This document shows, piece by piece, positions 8,581-17,090 of a DNA stretch of 64,000 bases. The notes beneath the pieces were generated by a model. It did not search any database, was not told the DNA's origin, and saw only the letters and a program-made list of their open reading frames with translations. Every line of letters begins with the position of its first letter. Positions within the stretch are counted from its first letter, which is position 1. This DNA is from Chitinophaga caeni (lineage in GTDB: Bacteria > Bacteroidota > Bacteroidia > Chitinophagales > Chitinophagaceae): assembly GCF_002557795.1 (NCBI RefSeq), contig NZ_CP023777.1:62001-126000 (forward strand), read 5' to 3'. The position numbers and the translations under genes were made by a program.

Positions 8581-9168
8581 CCTCCAAAATTCCGACTTGG
8601 GATTCATCTCTATTGCGACCTCCTTTTCAATCTCATAAACAACCTCCAATGTTTTATCCACTTCATTAAAGTAATAACCTCTCTTTTTATAAACTTCTAA
8701 AGTTGTCTGGAACAGAGTATTTAAAGAATCATAAATTGATACAGGTTTACTGCTCAAAAGTATAGATGGCGAATAAAGAAAAAGTTGCCCATAAGTTTTT
8801 TTCTTTTCATCAAGATGCATCAAAATATAATCACCCCCACCGCTTGTAAACAATGGAAAAAAATCTTTCTTAAAAGACTTTTGAACTCTTGCCTCCAATG
8901 CATATATACTGACAGCAAGTTCCAGTGGCATCATAATGCCACTCGTAAATAATTCTATCTCTCCTGTCTTTTTCTTAAATAAATCATTAACTCCATTCTT
9001 CCATTCATACATTTTCATTATATCATCTCGCACAGGAAATTTCATAGTGCTAAATGAATCGCTAATTTCAGAAGCTGATATACCCTCTTGAAAGTGAGCA
9101 AGTATAGGGGAATTTGATTCACGCAAAAAAAACTCTAATTCTTGCAATACCTTTTTTATCTCATCCAT
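8575..9168 (-). CDS. SMI1/KNR4 (SUKH) family immunity protein
   Basis: This 197-residue cytoplasmic protein fits the SMI1/KNR4 fold: a helical front with SNSPILAHFQEGISASEISD, the signature-like DDIMKMYEWKNGVND, then FPLFTSGGGDYILMHLDE and GQLFLYSPSIL. SUKH proteins are common immunity proteins for nuclease toxins. It starts 33 bases after the stop of the NucA/NucB-type RHS tip (9202), so it is the positional partner of that DNase. The last codons (FWRG, TGA) run into an unrelated orphan tip, which marks a recombination junction at about 8575-8582. A typical NucA partner would be a Nin-like protein; one lies separately at 16554-17012. Confidence 0.7.
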   Translation of the reverse strand: MDEIKKVLQELEFFLRESNSPILAHFQEGISASEISDSFSTMKFPVRDDIMKMYEWKNGVNDLFKKKTGEIELFTSGIMMPLELAVSIYALEARVQKSFKKDFFPLFTSGGGDYILMHLDEKKKTYGQLFLYSPSILLSSKPVSIYDSLNTLFQTTLEVYKKRGYYFNEVDKTLEVVYEIEKEVAIEMNPKSEFWRG

Positions 9169-9201
9169 TATTATAATTCTATTTTAAATAAAAATTTAAA
9201 A

Positions 9202-10137
9202 TTAAGGAATAGGCAATAAGTTTCTGGGAGGAAACAATCTACTTCCTTCCGAAATAATAATATAAATCGTAAGTGCCGTACCTGTCAATCCAACTGCCTG
9301 ACCAATTCTGTCTCGTAAACTTTGATTTGACGGAGCAGCAACGGGAACAGGAGATGGTGAAGGACTTGGAGCGGTTTCCGGTTCTGCATCAGGAGCGTTG
9401 GGTATAGGCACCATTTGAAACTGGTCTCCTGTTTGCATACCATTGAGAACAACCAATGCACCTATCAAACCACCTTGTTTTCGATTCTCGCTTGTTGGAA
9501 CATAATTTACATCTGCTCCTTTTCCCCCTTCCTTTGTTGAAGCATATTGATATTCATCTCGGTCGTATCCAGCTTTCGGGGGAGTATTTTTTAAAGCTTC
9601 TCTACGACGCTGCCTTGCATTTTGCCTATTAGCATCATAAGTAATAGTCATAGGCTTACCATTAGCCAAAGACTTCAGCAAATTCTTATAAATATTAGGA
9701 AATAATTTTTCAGGTACTGGTACTGGAACAACTTTCGGTTTAGGTTTATTGGCTGTCGAATCTTTGTCACCTAACGGGTCGCTACGCAACAGAGGGTTAT
9801 TACTCATTGCTGAATATGGCCTTTCAGAATAATCTGGCTTGGGGTCTATCTGCCTCCATCTGCCTAACTGTGGGTCATGTGTTCTAAAAAATGTCTCTCC
9901 AATATTTAAGTCAAAAGAACTTTCGTATTCTATTCCATTATACTTCTTTTTATTTTCTAAACTACCAGCAGCCTTGGAAGAGATTCCCGCCACCACCAAC
10001 CCAAACGGATAATAATGCGTCTCCTCCACCAAAGCCCCCTTCTCATGCGTCACCTGCAAATTATCAAAGAACACGTCGATATTAGGAGTAACGTTACTCA
10101 CATATACATAAAGATAACCATTCTTTGGAACTATCAT
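9202..10137 (-). CDS. RHS core fragment with NucA/NucB-type DNase tip (cassette E)
   Basis: The frame opens from about 10195 (GYGAEQVGVYN) without a start; the first usable ATG is at 10137 ([13 protein letters not shown]). The RHS landmarks are [21 protein letters not shown] and NPLLRSDPLGD. The tip carries DEYQYASTKEGG (residues 194-205), VNYVPTSENRKQGG (210-223) and GMQTGDQF (233-240), the pattern of the NucA/NucB DNase family (DEYPFAS-EGG, EN-xQGG, GD-F). After it comes a Pro/Ser-rich linker and a hydrophobic end (LTGTALTIYIIISEG). The upstream edge is fused to the end of another cassette's partner gene at 10199, so this is an orphan tip. The same C-terminus recurs as a relic at 17091-17168. 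Confidence 0.75.
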   Translation of the reverse strand: MIVPKNGYLYVYVSNVTPNIDVFFDNLQVTHEKGALVEETHYYPFGLVVAGISSKAAGSLENKKKYNGIEYESSFDLNIGETFFRTHDPQLGRWRQIDPKPDYSERPYSAMSNNPLLRSDPLGDKDSTANKPKPKVVPVPVPEKLFPNIYKNLLKSLANGKPMTITYDANRQNARQRRREALKNTPPKAGYDRDEYQYASTKEGGKGADVNYVPTSENRKQGGLIGALVVLNGMQTGDQFQMVPIPNAPDAEPETAPSPSPSPVPVAAPSNQSLRDRIGQAVGLTGTALTIYIIISEGSRLFPPRNLLPIP

Positions 10138-10198
10138 CCCAGGTTTTACATGCGTGGTGAAAGTATTATATACCCCGACCTGCTCTGCACCATATCCA

Positions 10199-10663
10199 TT
10201 AAGACCTTATTACATCAATCGCATCCAACACCTCGCATTGCTTCTTCAAACCATTGAGTTCATCTCTAGTCAAGTGATCTAATCCAAATGTAAATAAGTA
10301 ATCTTCGCTTTCAGATTTGAACACATAATTATTGGCAAAATCCTGATCACCACTAATATCTGGATTATAAACATCCCCTTCAAAAAGCAATTCCATGCAC
10401 TTACCATCAAAAGTCAGTCGTATATAAGGGTACGATGTCAAAAGAACATTATACGCCTGATGCTCAAAATAACAAAGCCTGATACCTACTATTGTATTCT
10501 CATCTAATCTAAGCCAATCAAAAAAACCAAGAAAACCCTCATTATCTTTTGAATTCGATTCTTTTCTAAATAAAACACCCTTGATATTCAGTTGCTCGGA
10601 GTTTTCAACATCAGCAACATAATACAACTTGAATATATTTCGAAGAAAGTGAATAATTAGCAT
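10199..10663 (-). CDS. Hypothetical protein, likely immunity partner of cassette F
   Basis: A 154-residue protein with no recognised family and no signal peptide. It reads as a mostly beta protein (IKGVLFRKESNS, LGFFDWLRLDENTIVGIRLC, NVLLTSYPYIRLTFDGKCME, YLFTFGLDHLTRDELNGL). The start is 8 bases after the stop of the cassette F tip (10672), which is the reason for calling it a partner. The stop is directly followed by the truncated core of cassette E. A start at a later Met is not available, so the hydrophobic first residues (MLIIHFLRNIFKLYYV) are probably real. Confidence 0.5.
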   Translation of the reverse strand: MLIIHFLRNIFKLYYVADVENSEQLNIKGVLFRKESNSKDNEGFLGFFDWLRLDENTIVGIRLCYFEHQAYNVLLTSYPYIRLTFDGKCMELLFEGDVYNPDISGDQDFANNYVFKSESEDYLFTFGLDHLTRDELNGLKKQCEVLDAIDVIRS

Positions 10664-10671
10664 ACCATAAA

Positions 10672-11679
10672 CTATTTAAGAAGATAATCCAGGATCTTCG
10701 CTCTTATTTCCTGTGTCCCTGCTGGATCAGGAACTTTATTTATTAACTCACGATAAGCCTGCATCGCCTCTTTGGTAAGCCCTTCGGGAACTTTTACATT
10801 TTTAATATTATTCAAAACAGCCTGAGCCCCTTCTTTATTAGTTCCAAATAATTTCCTAAATAAAGGTGAATGCTGTTTAACAATAGCTTGCAATTCTTGA
10901 AGCGTCTTATTGGCCATCGTATTAGCAGCCTTTGCTGCATTTGCTGTTTTAGTGGCGTTAACGGCATAAGTCGCAGGTTTTATATACACACTAGGCAGCG
11001 TAGTAGTCAATCCTAAATTGAGTGCATTCTTACCTGCATCCTCAGCCGGCAAATTAGGATCCCAAATACCAGCTTTCGTCCACATATCTATCAATTGCTG
11101 TTGCTCTGCTTCATCTTCCATGTCTTCACCAGCTCTACTATAAGCATGCCGTCCTTTGCCATAAGTAAGCGTAATTGTGAATAACCCATCATGATTATCC
11201 ATCGCCGATTTAGCCACATACCACTCCCCATAGTCATTTCTACCAACAATACCTCCACCGTGGAAAACCTTGTGTAGCCAGGCTCCAAACCTAGTCCTAA
11301 AATCACCTAAGGGATCATTATTGACAACAGGATTATTCCCCATACTCTCATAAGGAGAATAACTCTCCAATACCTCCGTCTGCGGATCAATTTGCCAAAA
11401 ACGCCCCGTCTGCGGATTAAGATTTCTGTAGCGAGCCTCATAAGAGTAAAGATCAAAATCACTGTTCAGCTCAATTCCATTAAACTTATACCAATTTTCA
11501 ATGGGTCCTACTGCTTTCGTACTAATCCCGCTCATCGTCAACCCAAATGGATAATAATGCGTCTCCTCCACCAAAGCCCCCTTCTCATGCGTCACCTGCA
11601 AATTATCAAAGAACACGTCGATATTAGGAGTAACGTTACTCACATATACATAAAGATAACCATTCTTTGGAACCATCAT
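10672..11679 (-). CDS. RHS core fragment with an unrecognised tip (cassette F)
   Basis: From the ATG at 11679 this gives 335 residues: [34 protein letters not shown] and NNPVVNNDPLGD mark the core. The tip begins near residue 125 and has a first part (RFGAWLHKVFHGGGIVGRND, YSRAGEDMEDEAEQQQLIDM) followed by an Ala/Thr-rich segment and a helical end (EGLTKEAMQAYRELINKVPD, IRAKILDYLLK). I know of no toxin family with this end. The core continues upstream to about 11904 but has a TAA after QVGV at 11710-11712, the same lesion position as in cassette B. It can be translated only from the internal ATG, so its activity is doubtful. Confidence 0.55.
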   Translation of the reverse strand: MMVPKNGYLYVYVSNVTPNIDVFFDNLQVTHEKGALVEETHYYPFGLTMSGISTKAVGPIENWYKFNGIELNSDFDLYSYEARYRNLNPQTGRFWQIDPQTEVLESYSPYESMGNNPVVNNDPLGDFRTRFGAWLHKVFHGGGIVGRNDYGEWYVAKSAMDNHDGLFTITLTYGKGRHAYSRAGEDMEDEAEQQQLIDMWTKAGIWDPNLPAEDAGKNALNLGLTTTLPSVYIKPATYAVNATKTANAAKAANTMANKTLQELQAIVKQHSPLFRKLFGTNKEGAQAVLNNIKNVKVPEGLTKEAMQAYRELINKVPDPAGTQEIRAKILDYLLK

Positions 11680-11709
11680 CCCAGGTTTTACATGCGTGGT
11701 TAAAGTATT

Positions 11710-11904
11710 TTATACCCCGACCTGCTCTGCACCGCTACCGCTAGACACGAGCTTGAATTGCTCGTCCAGCAGCATCCAGTTCAGGTACGCCTTGGGCTTG
11801 CCGGAAGTACCGCCGTTGTTCGTCGCGAGGAATGATGTAACCGATGGCCCCAGTAACGCTCCCGTTAATTCACTACCGGCAACTTTTCCACTGCTGGCAC
11901 CGTG
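11710..11904 (-). pseudogene. Upstream RHS core segment of cassette F, cut by a stop codon
   Basis: Reads [20 protein letters not shown], then [20 protein letters not shown] and [10 protein letters not shown] followed by TAA. The left end of the core (toward the LytTR junction in other copies) is missing; beyond 11904 the sequence switches to a tRNA-flank repeat. Confidence 0.7.
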
Positions 11905-12106
11905 ACAGTGGAGCATGCTGACATGGTTATTGATTCAGGAAATTGCTTGGAATTATGTTCTTCTAACCTGCGGTGAAAGTCTTGGGTGATGCCCTTGTAA
12001 AATGTTCCATCTTGGATCCCTTACTATCACATAAACGTACCAGTTCCTATAAAACTCACTTTTGGGTCAACAAAAAAAGCGCCTCATTTGAGACGCTTCC
12101 TTGCGG
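11834..12106. repeat. Direct repeat DR1 (RHS core end plus tRNA-Asp flank)
   Basis: About 273 bases match 17170-17440 with few differences. The repeat runs from the RHS core ([12 protein letters not shown] region) across the same junction (CACCGTGACAGTGG) and a 190-base non-RHS stretch to a terminator hairpin and CTTCCTTGCGG. In DR2 those last bases are the 3' end of tRNA-Asp; in DR1 the tRNA is absent. The hairpin (AAGCGCCTC / GAGACGCTT, 12078-12098) is thus an orphan copy of the tRNA terminator. Confidence 0.85.
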
Positions 12107-12526
12107 GGAAGAGGGGATTGAGTTTGAACCGTATTGCATTGACACAATGGCAGTATAGCTTATTGTAACAATCATTCTCACATGTGCTACTGAATTTTAA
12201 AAACGGCCCGGCTTGAGCCTTGGTGGCTCCTCGGGTGAACGCTTCTGCCAGGCGGTTAAAGTAGAAGAATATCGGGTAGATGGGTTGGGCATTTTCTTAT
12301 TCAGATCCTGATCGTAACAGAACTGAATTTATATAGCGGTTTTTATAAAATGATCGCTAGGTAAAATGGTGACGTACATCGCAAAATAAATAGGGTATTA
12401 CCGGGAACGGAAAATTTATACCAAATGCGCCTTGCGCATTATTTTTACAATCTATTGAGAATTAAACTTCACTAGGTGAATATTGAATATTTAGAAAATT
12501 AGGGCAATTACGTATATTTAGGAGTT
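12107..12526. other. Intergenic stretch upstream of the HEAT-repeat gene
   Basis: I see no gene here. It holds a GC-richer part (12200-12270) and an AT-rich part (12330-12520). A plausible Bacteroidota -7 box (TATATTTA) lies about 10 bases before the ATG at 12527. Confidence 0.4.
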
Positions 12527-14122
12527 ATGGCCAAGGCTGACCGACACACCCCGCAAAACAAAACTAACAAAATGGAACTTTGGAATTACATACAAATTTT
12601 AGGACAGAAAAAACAAGGATGGCTTTTCAAAAACTACAAGGTTGAAGAACGGCTGATTGCCCTGAAAAAAATTTTAGAATTTGGTTATCCAAGTTCTATT
12701 CAAAGACTAATTCTATTTCTCAAAGACGACAACAACGAAATTCGCCAGACGACTTGTAACGTCATAATTGAATTGTTCAAGAAAATTGAAACAAAGAAAA
12801 GTTTTTACGAAACTTTAAAGTATTGCGAGATTTCCAAATCAGACATAGATTTTTACAGCCGAAATTTCTCTCGCCAAGAATGCTTGACACTCTACTCAAT
12901 TGCTTCACTTAACAGTAGTGGTTATGTTAGAGAAAAGGCTGTTAAAAAACTTGCTGATACAAACAATGAAAAGGCAATTCCATTCCTCGTTTACAGATTA
13001 GCGGATTGGGTTCAAGCTGTTAGGCAAACTGCTTTAAAAAGCATTGAGAATTTCAAAAAGCCAGAGTTTATCAATGCATTAGTTGACAACCTTACAATTT
13101 TTGAATGGTTGCAAAAAGTAGAAAGAACTGATTTGAGTTCTGTTCATTCTGACATTATGAACTTTGTTGTTGTACAGAATAAACAATTTGTCATTGAAAA
13201 CTTCTACTCATTTTCTGACAGAACTAGAATTGTAATTGCAAAACAAATTTCAAATTCCGCAAGTATCGAACTTAGTGAACTAAATATATTACTAAATGAC
13301 AAGCATTTTTTAGTTCGCAATTTTACACTATCACATTTTGATAAATTAACACAGATTGAAATTGACAATCTTTTAATTGACAAGTCTGCAAGAATTAGAT
13401 TACAAACATTGTACAATTTGAAGGGAAAAGAATGTTTTTCAATAACTGTATTCCCATTTCTTTCAGACAATTCAGCTTCAATAAGAGAATTTGCAAGACA
13501 CTCGTTAAGAAATATGGTTTCAGACTTTGCAACAATATATAATGACAATTTGAAAAATAAATTCAACGTTATTGGTTCATTGAGTGGACTTGCAGAAACA
13601 AATGGGAAAAGCTTTGTTGGTAATATTGTTCCATATTTGACCGACAAAAAGATAAAAGTTAGGAAGACAGCATTTTTAGCACTCAAACAATTGGACAACG
13701 AAAAAGCCTACGATTTTGCAATACAAAATTTAGACAGCGAATTCATAGGAATACGAAATGTCGCTATAGACTATTTATCAAACAATGCGACAAAAGAAGT
13801 ATTAGAAAAGGCAAGGACAATTTATTCAAACGGACAATATGAGTTAAAAAAAGAAATGCTTAAACTATTTAGTAAAGTTGGCAAGTGGACAACTATTGCA
13901 GACATAATGATTGGGACTATTGATGAGAACGAAAACATAAGACAATTAAGTTTAGGTTATTTGCAACAGTGGCGAATTAAGGCGACAAGTTATTTCACTC
14001 AACCGAAGCAAGACGAACTTGAAAGAGCAAATCAAATGTTTCAATTTGCGTTTGAAAGACATGAAGAAAAACAATATTTTAATCAAAATCCATTGACAGG
14101 ACTTGACTTTTATTTACGATAG
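12527..14122 (+). CDS. HEAT-repeat protein of unknown function
   Basis: This 531-residue protein is built of alpha-helical repeats: LIALKKILEFGYPSSIQRLI, VREKAVKKLADTNNEKAIPF, VRQTALKSIENFKKPEFINA, VRKTAFLALKQLDNEKAYDF and IRNVAIDYLSNNATKEVLEK are typical HEAT units with the V/I-R-x-x-A core. There is no signal peptide, catalytic motif or membrane segment, so it is probably a cytoplasmic scaffold or binding protein. The first Met may not be the real one; MELWNYIQILGQKKQGWLFK (from 12572) looks more natural. It is the only intact plus-strand gene in the array and is AT-rich, which points to acquisition with the region. An IS256 element is inserted exactly at its stop codon (14122). Confidence 0.75.
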   Translation: MAKADRHTPQNKTNKMELWNYIQILGQKKQGWLFKNYKVEERLIALKKILEFGYPSSIQRLILFLKDDNNEIRQTTCNVIIELFKKIETKKSFYETLKYCEISKSDIDFYSRNFSRQECLTLYSIASLNSSGYVREKAVKKLADTNNEKAIPFLVYRLADWVQAVRQTALKSIENFKKPEFINALVDNLTIFEWLQKVERTDLSSVHSDIMNFVVVQNKQFVIENFYSFSDRTRIVIAKQISNSASIELSELNILLNDKHFLVRNFTLSHFDKLTQIEIDNLLIDKSARIRLQTLYNLKGKECFSITVFPFLSDNSASIREFARHSLRNMVSDFATIYNDNLKNKFNVIGSLSGLAETNGKSFVGNIVPYLTDKKIKVRKTAFLALKQLDNEKAYDFAIQNLDSEFIGIRNVAIDYLSNNATKEVLEKARTIYSNGQYELKKEMLKLFSKVGKWTTIADIMIGTIDENENIRQLSLGYLQQWRIKATSYFTQPKQDELERANQMFQFAFERHEEKQYFNQNPLTGLDFYLR

Positions 14123-14129
14123 ACGGAGA

Positions 14130-15445
14130 GGGAGTGTAAAATAAACTGTGTCAACATTTAATTTATAATCGCAATTTCAGTCGATCCCCAAATATAATTG
14201 ACAGCTGAGACACAGTCAGACTCCAGTTTTGAAGGGGCTGTGTCCATTTCTTCTGGATGTTCTGGGCAGCCAGGTAAATTAATTTCAGCAAGGCCATATC
14301 GGAGGTAAAGGCTCCTTTGGTTTTGGTCACTTTACGCACCTGGCGATGGAACCCCTCGATAGTATTAGTGGTGTAGATCAACCTGCGGATGGCCTCAGAA
14401 TATTGGAAATACGTAGTGAGCTTATCCCAGTTCCGGCGCCAGGAGTCTATAACAACTGGATATTTCTTTCCCCATTTTTCGTCCAGTTGATCCAGCTGCG
14501 ACTCTGCTTCTTCCTTGCTCACCGCCTGATAAACCGGTTTTAAATCGGCCATAAATGGCTTCTGGTCCTTACTGGCTATGTACCTGATAGAATTGCGGAT
14601 TTGATGTACGACACAGGTTTGTACCGCTGTAGAGGGGAATATCGTGGCAATAGCCTCGGAAAATCCCTTCAAATTATCGATACAGGCAATAAGTATATCA
14701 GATACCCCCCGTTGCTGAAGATTGGCCAGGACACTCAGCCAGAAGTTAGCTCCCTCGCTCTCCGAGACATACATGCCTAATAGCTCTTTGCGTCCATCGG
14801 TATTTATACCAAGGATATTATAAACACAACGGTTAACTACTTTGCCTTCTTCTTTGACTTTATAAAACATGGCGTCCAGCCAGACAATGCAATACAGTGG
14901 CTCCAAAGGACGGGCCTGCCATTCTTTGACCAGAGGGATAACTTTATCGGTTATGGAAGATAATGTCGCAGCTGAAATCTCTGTATCGTACATATCTTTG
15001 ATATGAGCTGAGATGTCCCGTAAGCTCATGCCATGCCCATACATACCGATGATTTTACTCTCCAGGCTCTCTGCCAGAATGGTCTCCCGCTTTTTGATGA
15101 TCTGTGGTTCAAAGCTGCTTGCCCGGTCACGGGGTGTCTCCAGATCGATAGTACCATCTGCTGTTTTAAGCCGTTTTCGGTTTTTGCCATTCTTCCGGTT
15201 CCCATTTGCCCGTTGCTCATCATCTAAATGAACCTCCATCTCGCCCTCCAGTGCAGCTTCGAGAATATCTTTCAGAAGAGGTGCGAAAGCCCCATCTTTG
15301 CCAAACAGGGACTTACCAGAGCGGAGTTGCTCTAAGGTCTTCCGTTTGAGTTCTTCGTAGTCAAATTTTCCTTTTTGTTCCATAAAAAAAACTGTGTTAA
15401 AGATCTTGTTTTTTTAGTCTTTGACACAGTTTATTTTACAGTCTC
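14130..15445 (-). mobile_element. Complete IS256-family insertion sequence
   Basis: The 1316-bp element is bounded by 25-bp terminal repeats: left GGGAGTGTAAAATAAACTGT, right (reverse complement) GAGACTGTAAAATAAACTGT, both continuing GTCAA, with two mismatches. It is flanked by an 8-bp direct repeat GACGGAGA at 14122-14129 and 15446-15453, the target duplication. Ends, duplication and transposase are all intact, so the insertion is recent and may be active. Confidence 0.9.
14163..15383 (-). CDS. IS256-family transposase
   Basis: The 406-residue protein catalyses transposition of the surrounding element. It has full family length and the DDE residues in context: Asp170 in VWLDAMFY, Asp236 in CIDNLKGF and Glu343 in TNTIEGFHR. 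The N-terminus has LEAALEGEMEVHLD and the RKNGKNRKRLKTADG / LETPRDR block of the Mutator/IS256 group, followed by GMSLRDISAHIKDMYDTEIS. The start is a good ATG 62 bases inside the element's right end and the stop is 33 bases inside its left end. The four solitary terminal repeats elsewhere in the array belong to a related but different element. Confidence 0.95.
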   Translation of the reverse strand: MEQKGKFDYEELKRKTLEQLRSGKSLFGKDGAFAPLLKDILEAALEGEMEVHLDDEQRANGNRKNGKNRKRLKTADGTIDLETPRDRASSFEPQIIKKRETILAESLESKIIGMYGHGMSLRDISAHIKDMYDTEISAATLSSITDKVIPLVKEWQARPLEPLYCIVWLDAMFYKVKEEGKVVNRCVYNILGINTDGRKELLGMYVSESEGANFWLSVLANLQQRGVSDILIACIDNLKGFSEAIATIFPSTAVQTCVVHQIRNSIRYIASKDQKPFMADLKPVYQAVSKEEAESQLDQLDEKWGKKYPVVIDSWRRNWDKLTTYFQYSEAIRRLIYTTNTIEGFHRQVRKVTKTKGAFTSDMALLKLIYLAAQNIQKKWTQPLQNWSLTVSQLSIIFGDRLKLRL

Positions 15446-15662
15446 GACGGAGAAGCCCAGCCCCGATTAACAGCAATCCTAACACAATTTTTAGATCCTT
15501 TTTACTTTAAATGCAGTTTTAATCTCCATGAACTTCTCTAGTACAATTATTCTATTGAAGAATTACTATAGTGATCCTAATTACCAGTAACAATTAATAA
15601 CTATGTAAATCGTACTAGATTAATCAGTCAAAGCATTTTCTAAGTTAAATTAAGGGCAGGTT

Positions 15663-16082
15663 TTAGCCAACAAGCTCTGCTACCATTTCGAAACTATCAG
15701 CACTTTCAATTTCCGACACTAATTCTTTTATGTCCCAGGCCGATTCCCAAAAATCTTTGTTTGCTCTTACACATTCCATCACTCGTTTTTTTAATTCTGG
15801 TAGATCAACCCGGCTAGGATTCTCATAAAAATTAAAATCAATTAAAATTTGCCTGCCTTTCAACATTGGATTAAATCCCCAAAAACCTAGGTATTTGATT
15901 TTATAAGCATCCTTTATGGTATGTTTCATTCCGGAAGAAGTGACTATTTCCATGCCATCATATTTGATCGTTTTCAATAAGGCAACAGTGGTATGTGTCA
16001 GTCCAGACTCCTTTCTAAAAACGTATACCATTTTTTCGTAGGAAGGAAATACGAGAACCGGATATTTTACTTCGATTTTCAT
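15663..16082 (-). CDS. Hypothetical protein in the toxin-immunity array
   Basis: A 139-residue protein with no signal peptide and no recognised family. It begins MKIEVKYPVLVFPSYEKMVY and has KYLGFWGFNPMLKGRQILID in the middle and a helical acidic end (LVSEIESADSFEMVAELVG). Its size, isolation and place in the array make it a candidate orphan immunity protein, with no recognisable toxin beside it. The 209 bases between it and the IS element contain nothing I can assign. Confidence 0.5.
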   Translation of the reverse strand: MKIEVKYPVLVFPSYEKMVYVFRKESGLTHTTVALLKTIKYDGMEIVTSSGMKHTIKDAYKIKYLGFWGFNPMLKGRQILIDFNFYENPSRVDLPELKKRVMECVRANKDFWESAWDIKELVSEIESADSFEMVAELVG

Positions 16083-16148
16083 TTCTTTAAATTAAATAGT
16101 TACTTTTTTTTGCATCTAATTTTATGGTATACCCGAGAATTTCCTTAT

Positions 16149-16489
16149 CTACTGTTTTTGTATAAACAATTCGTTTGGAGGTTGAACTAGCTTCAATATA
16201 ATATCATAATCTTTTAAGAGTACACCTGTAACGGTTTCTACCGCCTTGTAAATCTCATGTTCTTCCCCATCCTTTTTAACACTAACATAACCCGGACTTG
16301 AAGAAGTAATTTAACTATAATAGTACCAGGTTACAGTAACATCTTTATCTTCATTTTTTTCTAATAATCCTATTATTATCCTGGTTGCAACAAAAAAGAA
16401 GACTCATCTATGAAATCACTAAAATATTGTTCATAAATATTGTGTTTAAAGTTTTATTCAATAAAGTACCCCTCAATGTCCGTAGACAT
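16149..16489 (-). pseudogene. Decayed small gene in the array
   Basis: Pieces of one protein are readable on the minus strand: MSTDIEGYFIE, stop, NFKHNIYEQYFSDFIDESSF, stops and a shift, LLEKNEDKDVTVTWYYYS, stop, SSSPGYVSVKKDGEEHEIYK, AVETVTGVLLKDYDIILKLV and a terminal stop at 16149. At least three nonsense codons and one shift are present. I do not recognise the family; the position suggests an old immunity gene. Confidence 0.5.
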
Positions 16490-16502
16490 AATATAGTCTT
16501 TT

Positions 16503-16531
16503 AGAATTTACACAGTTTATGAGATAGTGTC
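16503..16531 (-). repeat. Solitary IS256-type terminal repeat (4)
   Basis: The plus strand reads AGAATTTACACAGTTTATGA then GATAGTGTC. It is nearly identical to repeat 1 but has no LytTR fragment next to it, so these ends are not merely part of the LytTR-RHS unit. Confidence 0.55.
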
Positions 16532-16553
16532 TGTAGTCTTTGTATTTGCAATT

Positions 16554-17012
16554 TCACTTGTATTGTTTTAGTACTTTTCGCTCCGTATTTATACCCGGCC
16601 ATATTTCGATTATATAATAATCATCCCCAGTGTCTCCCTCAACACTATCAAGATTTAAAGAATAAATTCTCACTCTATAACTTCCCGGACTTACTTTTAC
16701 CTCCAATTCAACATTTGAATTAGGACAATCTAATACTTGCAATATTCCCGATTTTATATTTAGACCCCCTTCCACAATATGATCATATTGACTATACTCT
16801 ACATCATCCCTTTTTTTGTCTAATAAAACAAGCTCTCCTTTAAAAGGCCCGTAGCATTCCAGTCCTACTCCTAAAATGCCTTCACCAACTGCTAATCGTG
16901 AACGGGTTGCATCATCTGTCCAAAAATTACTGTCGCCTGTATCTTGGGAAGAATTTTTATCCCTTATGTAGAATTGATGATATGAAGTACCAAAATTAAG
17001 TTTATGTTTCAT
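16554..17012 (-). CDS. Nin/ComJ-like nuclease inhibitor, immunity to a NucA-type toxin
   Basis: The 152-residue protein matches the layout of Bacillus subtilis Nin (ComJ), the inhibitor of the DNase NucA: SYHQFYIRD near the N-terminus, a W-D/E segment (NFWTDDATRSRLAVGEGILG), a central beta part (GELVLLDKKRD), SGILQVLDCPNSNVELEVKV, PGSYRVRIYSLN and the closing DDYYIIEIWP (DTYIIDA in Nin). Directly upstream (17091-17168) is the last 26 codons of a NucA/NucB-type RHS tip like that of cassette E. So the gene is the cognate inhibitor whose toxin was largely deleted. The assignment rests on pattern memory; an alignment would settle it. Confidence 0.7.
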   Translation of the reverse strand: MKHKLNFGTSYHQFYIRDKNSSQDTGDSNFWTDDATRSRLAVGEGILGVGLECYGPFKGELVLLDKKRDDVEYSQYDHIVEGGLNIKSGILQVLDCPNSNVELEVKVSPGSYRVRIYSLNLDSVEGDTGDDYYIIEIWPGINTERKVLKQYK

Positions 17013-17090
17013 GGGGGCAATGCTTTTATGTTTATGAAAAAAGCAGCTTTAAAATAAAATACAACATGAAAATAAATAATATTTCATCAT

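Noticed and set aside
12073..12098. A second tRNA gene at the orphan terminator
   Set aside because: Only the flank and terminator are duplicated; the cloverleaf sequence is absent after 12106.
13204..13698. 164-codon minus-strand ORF inside the HEAT gene
   Set aside because: Antisense shadow of an AT-rich gene; low-complexity product with no recognisable motif.
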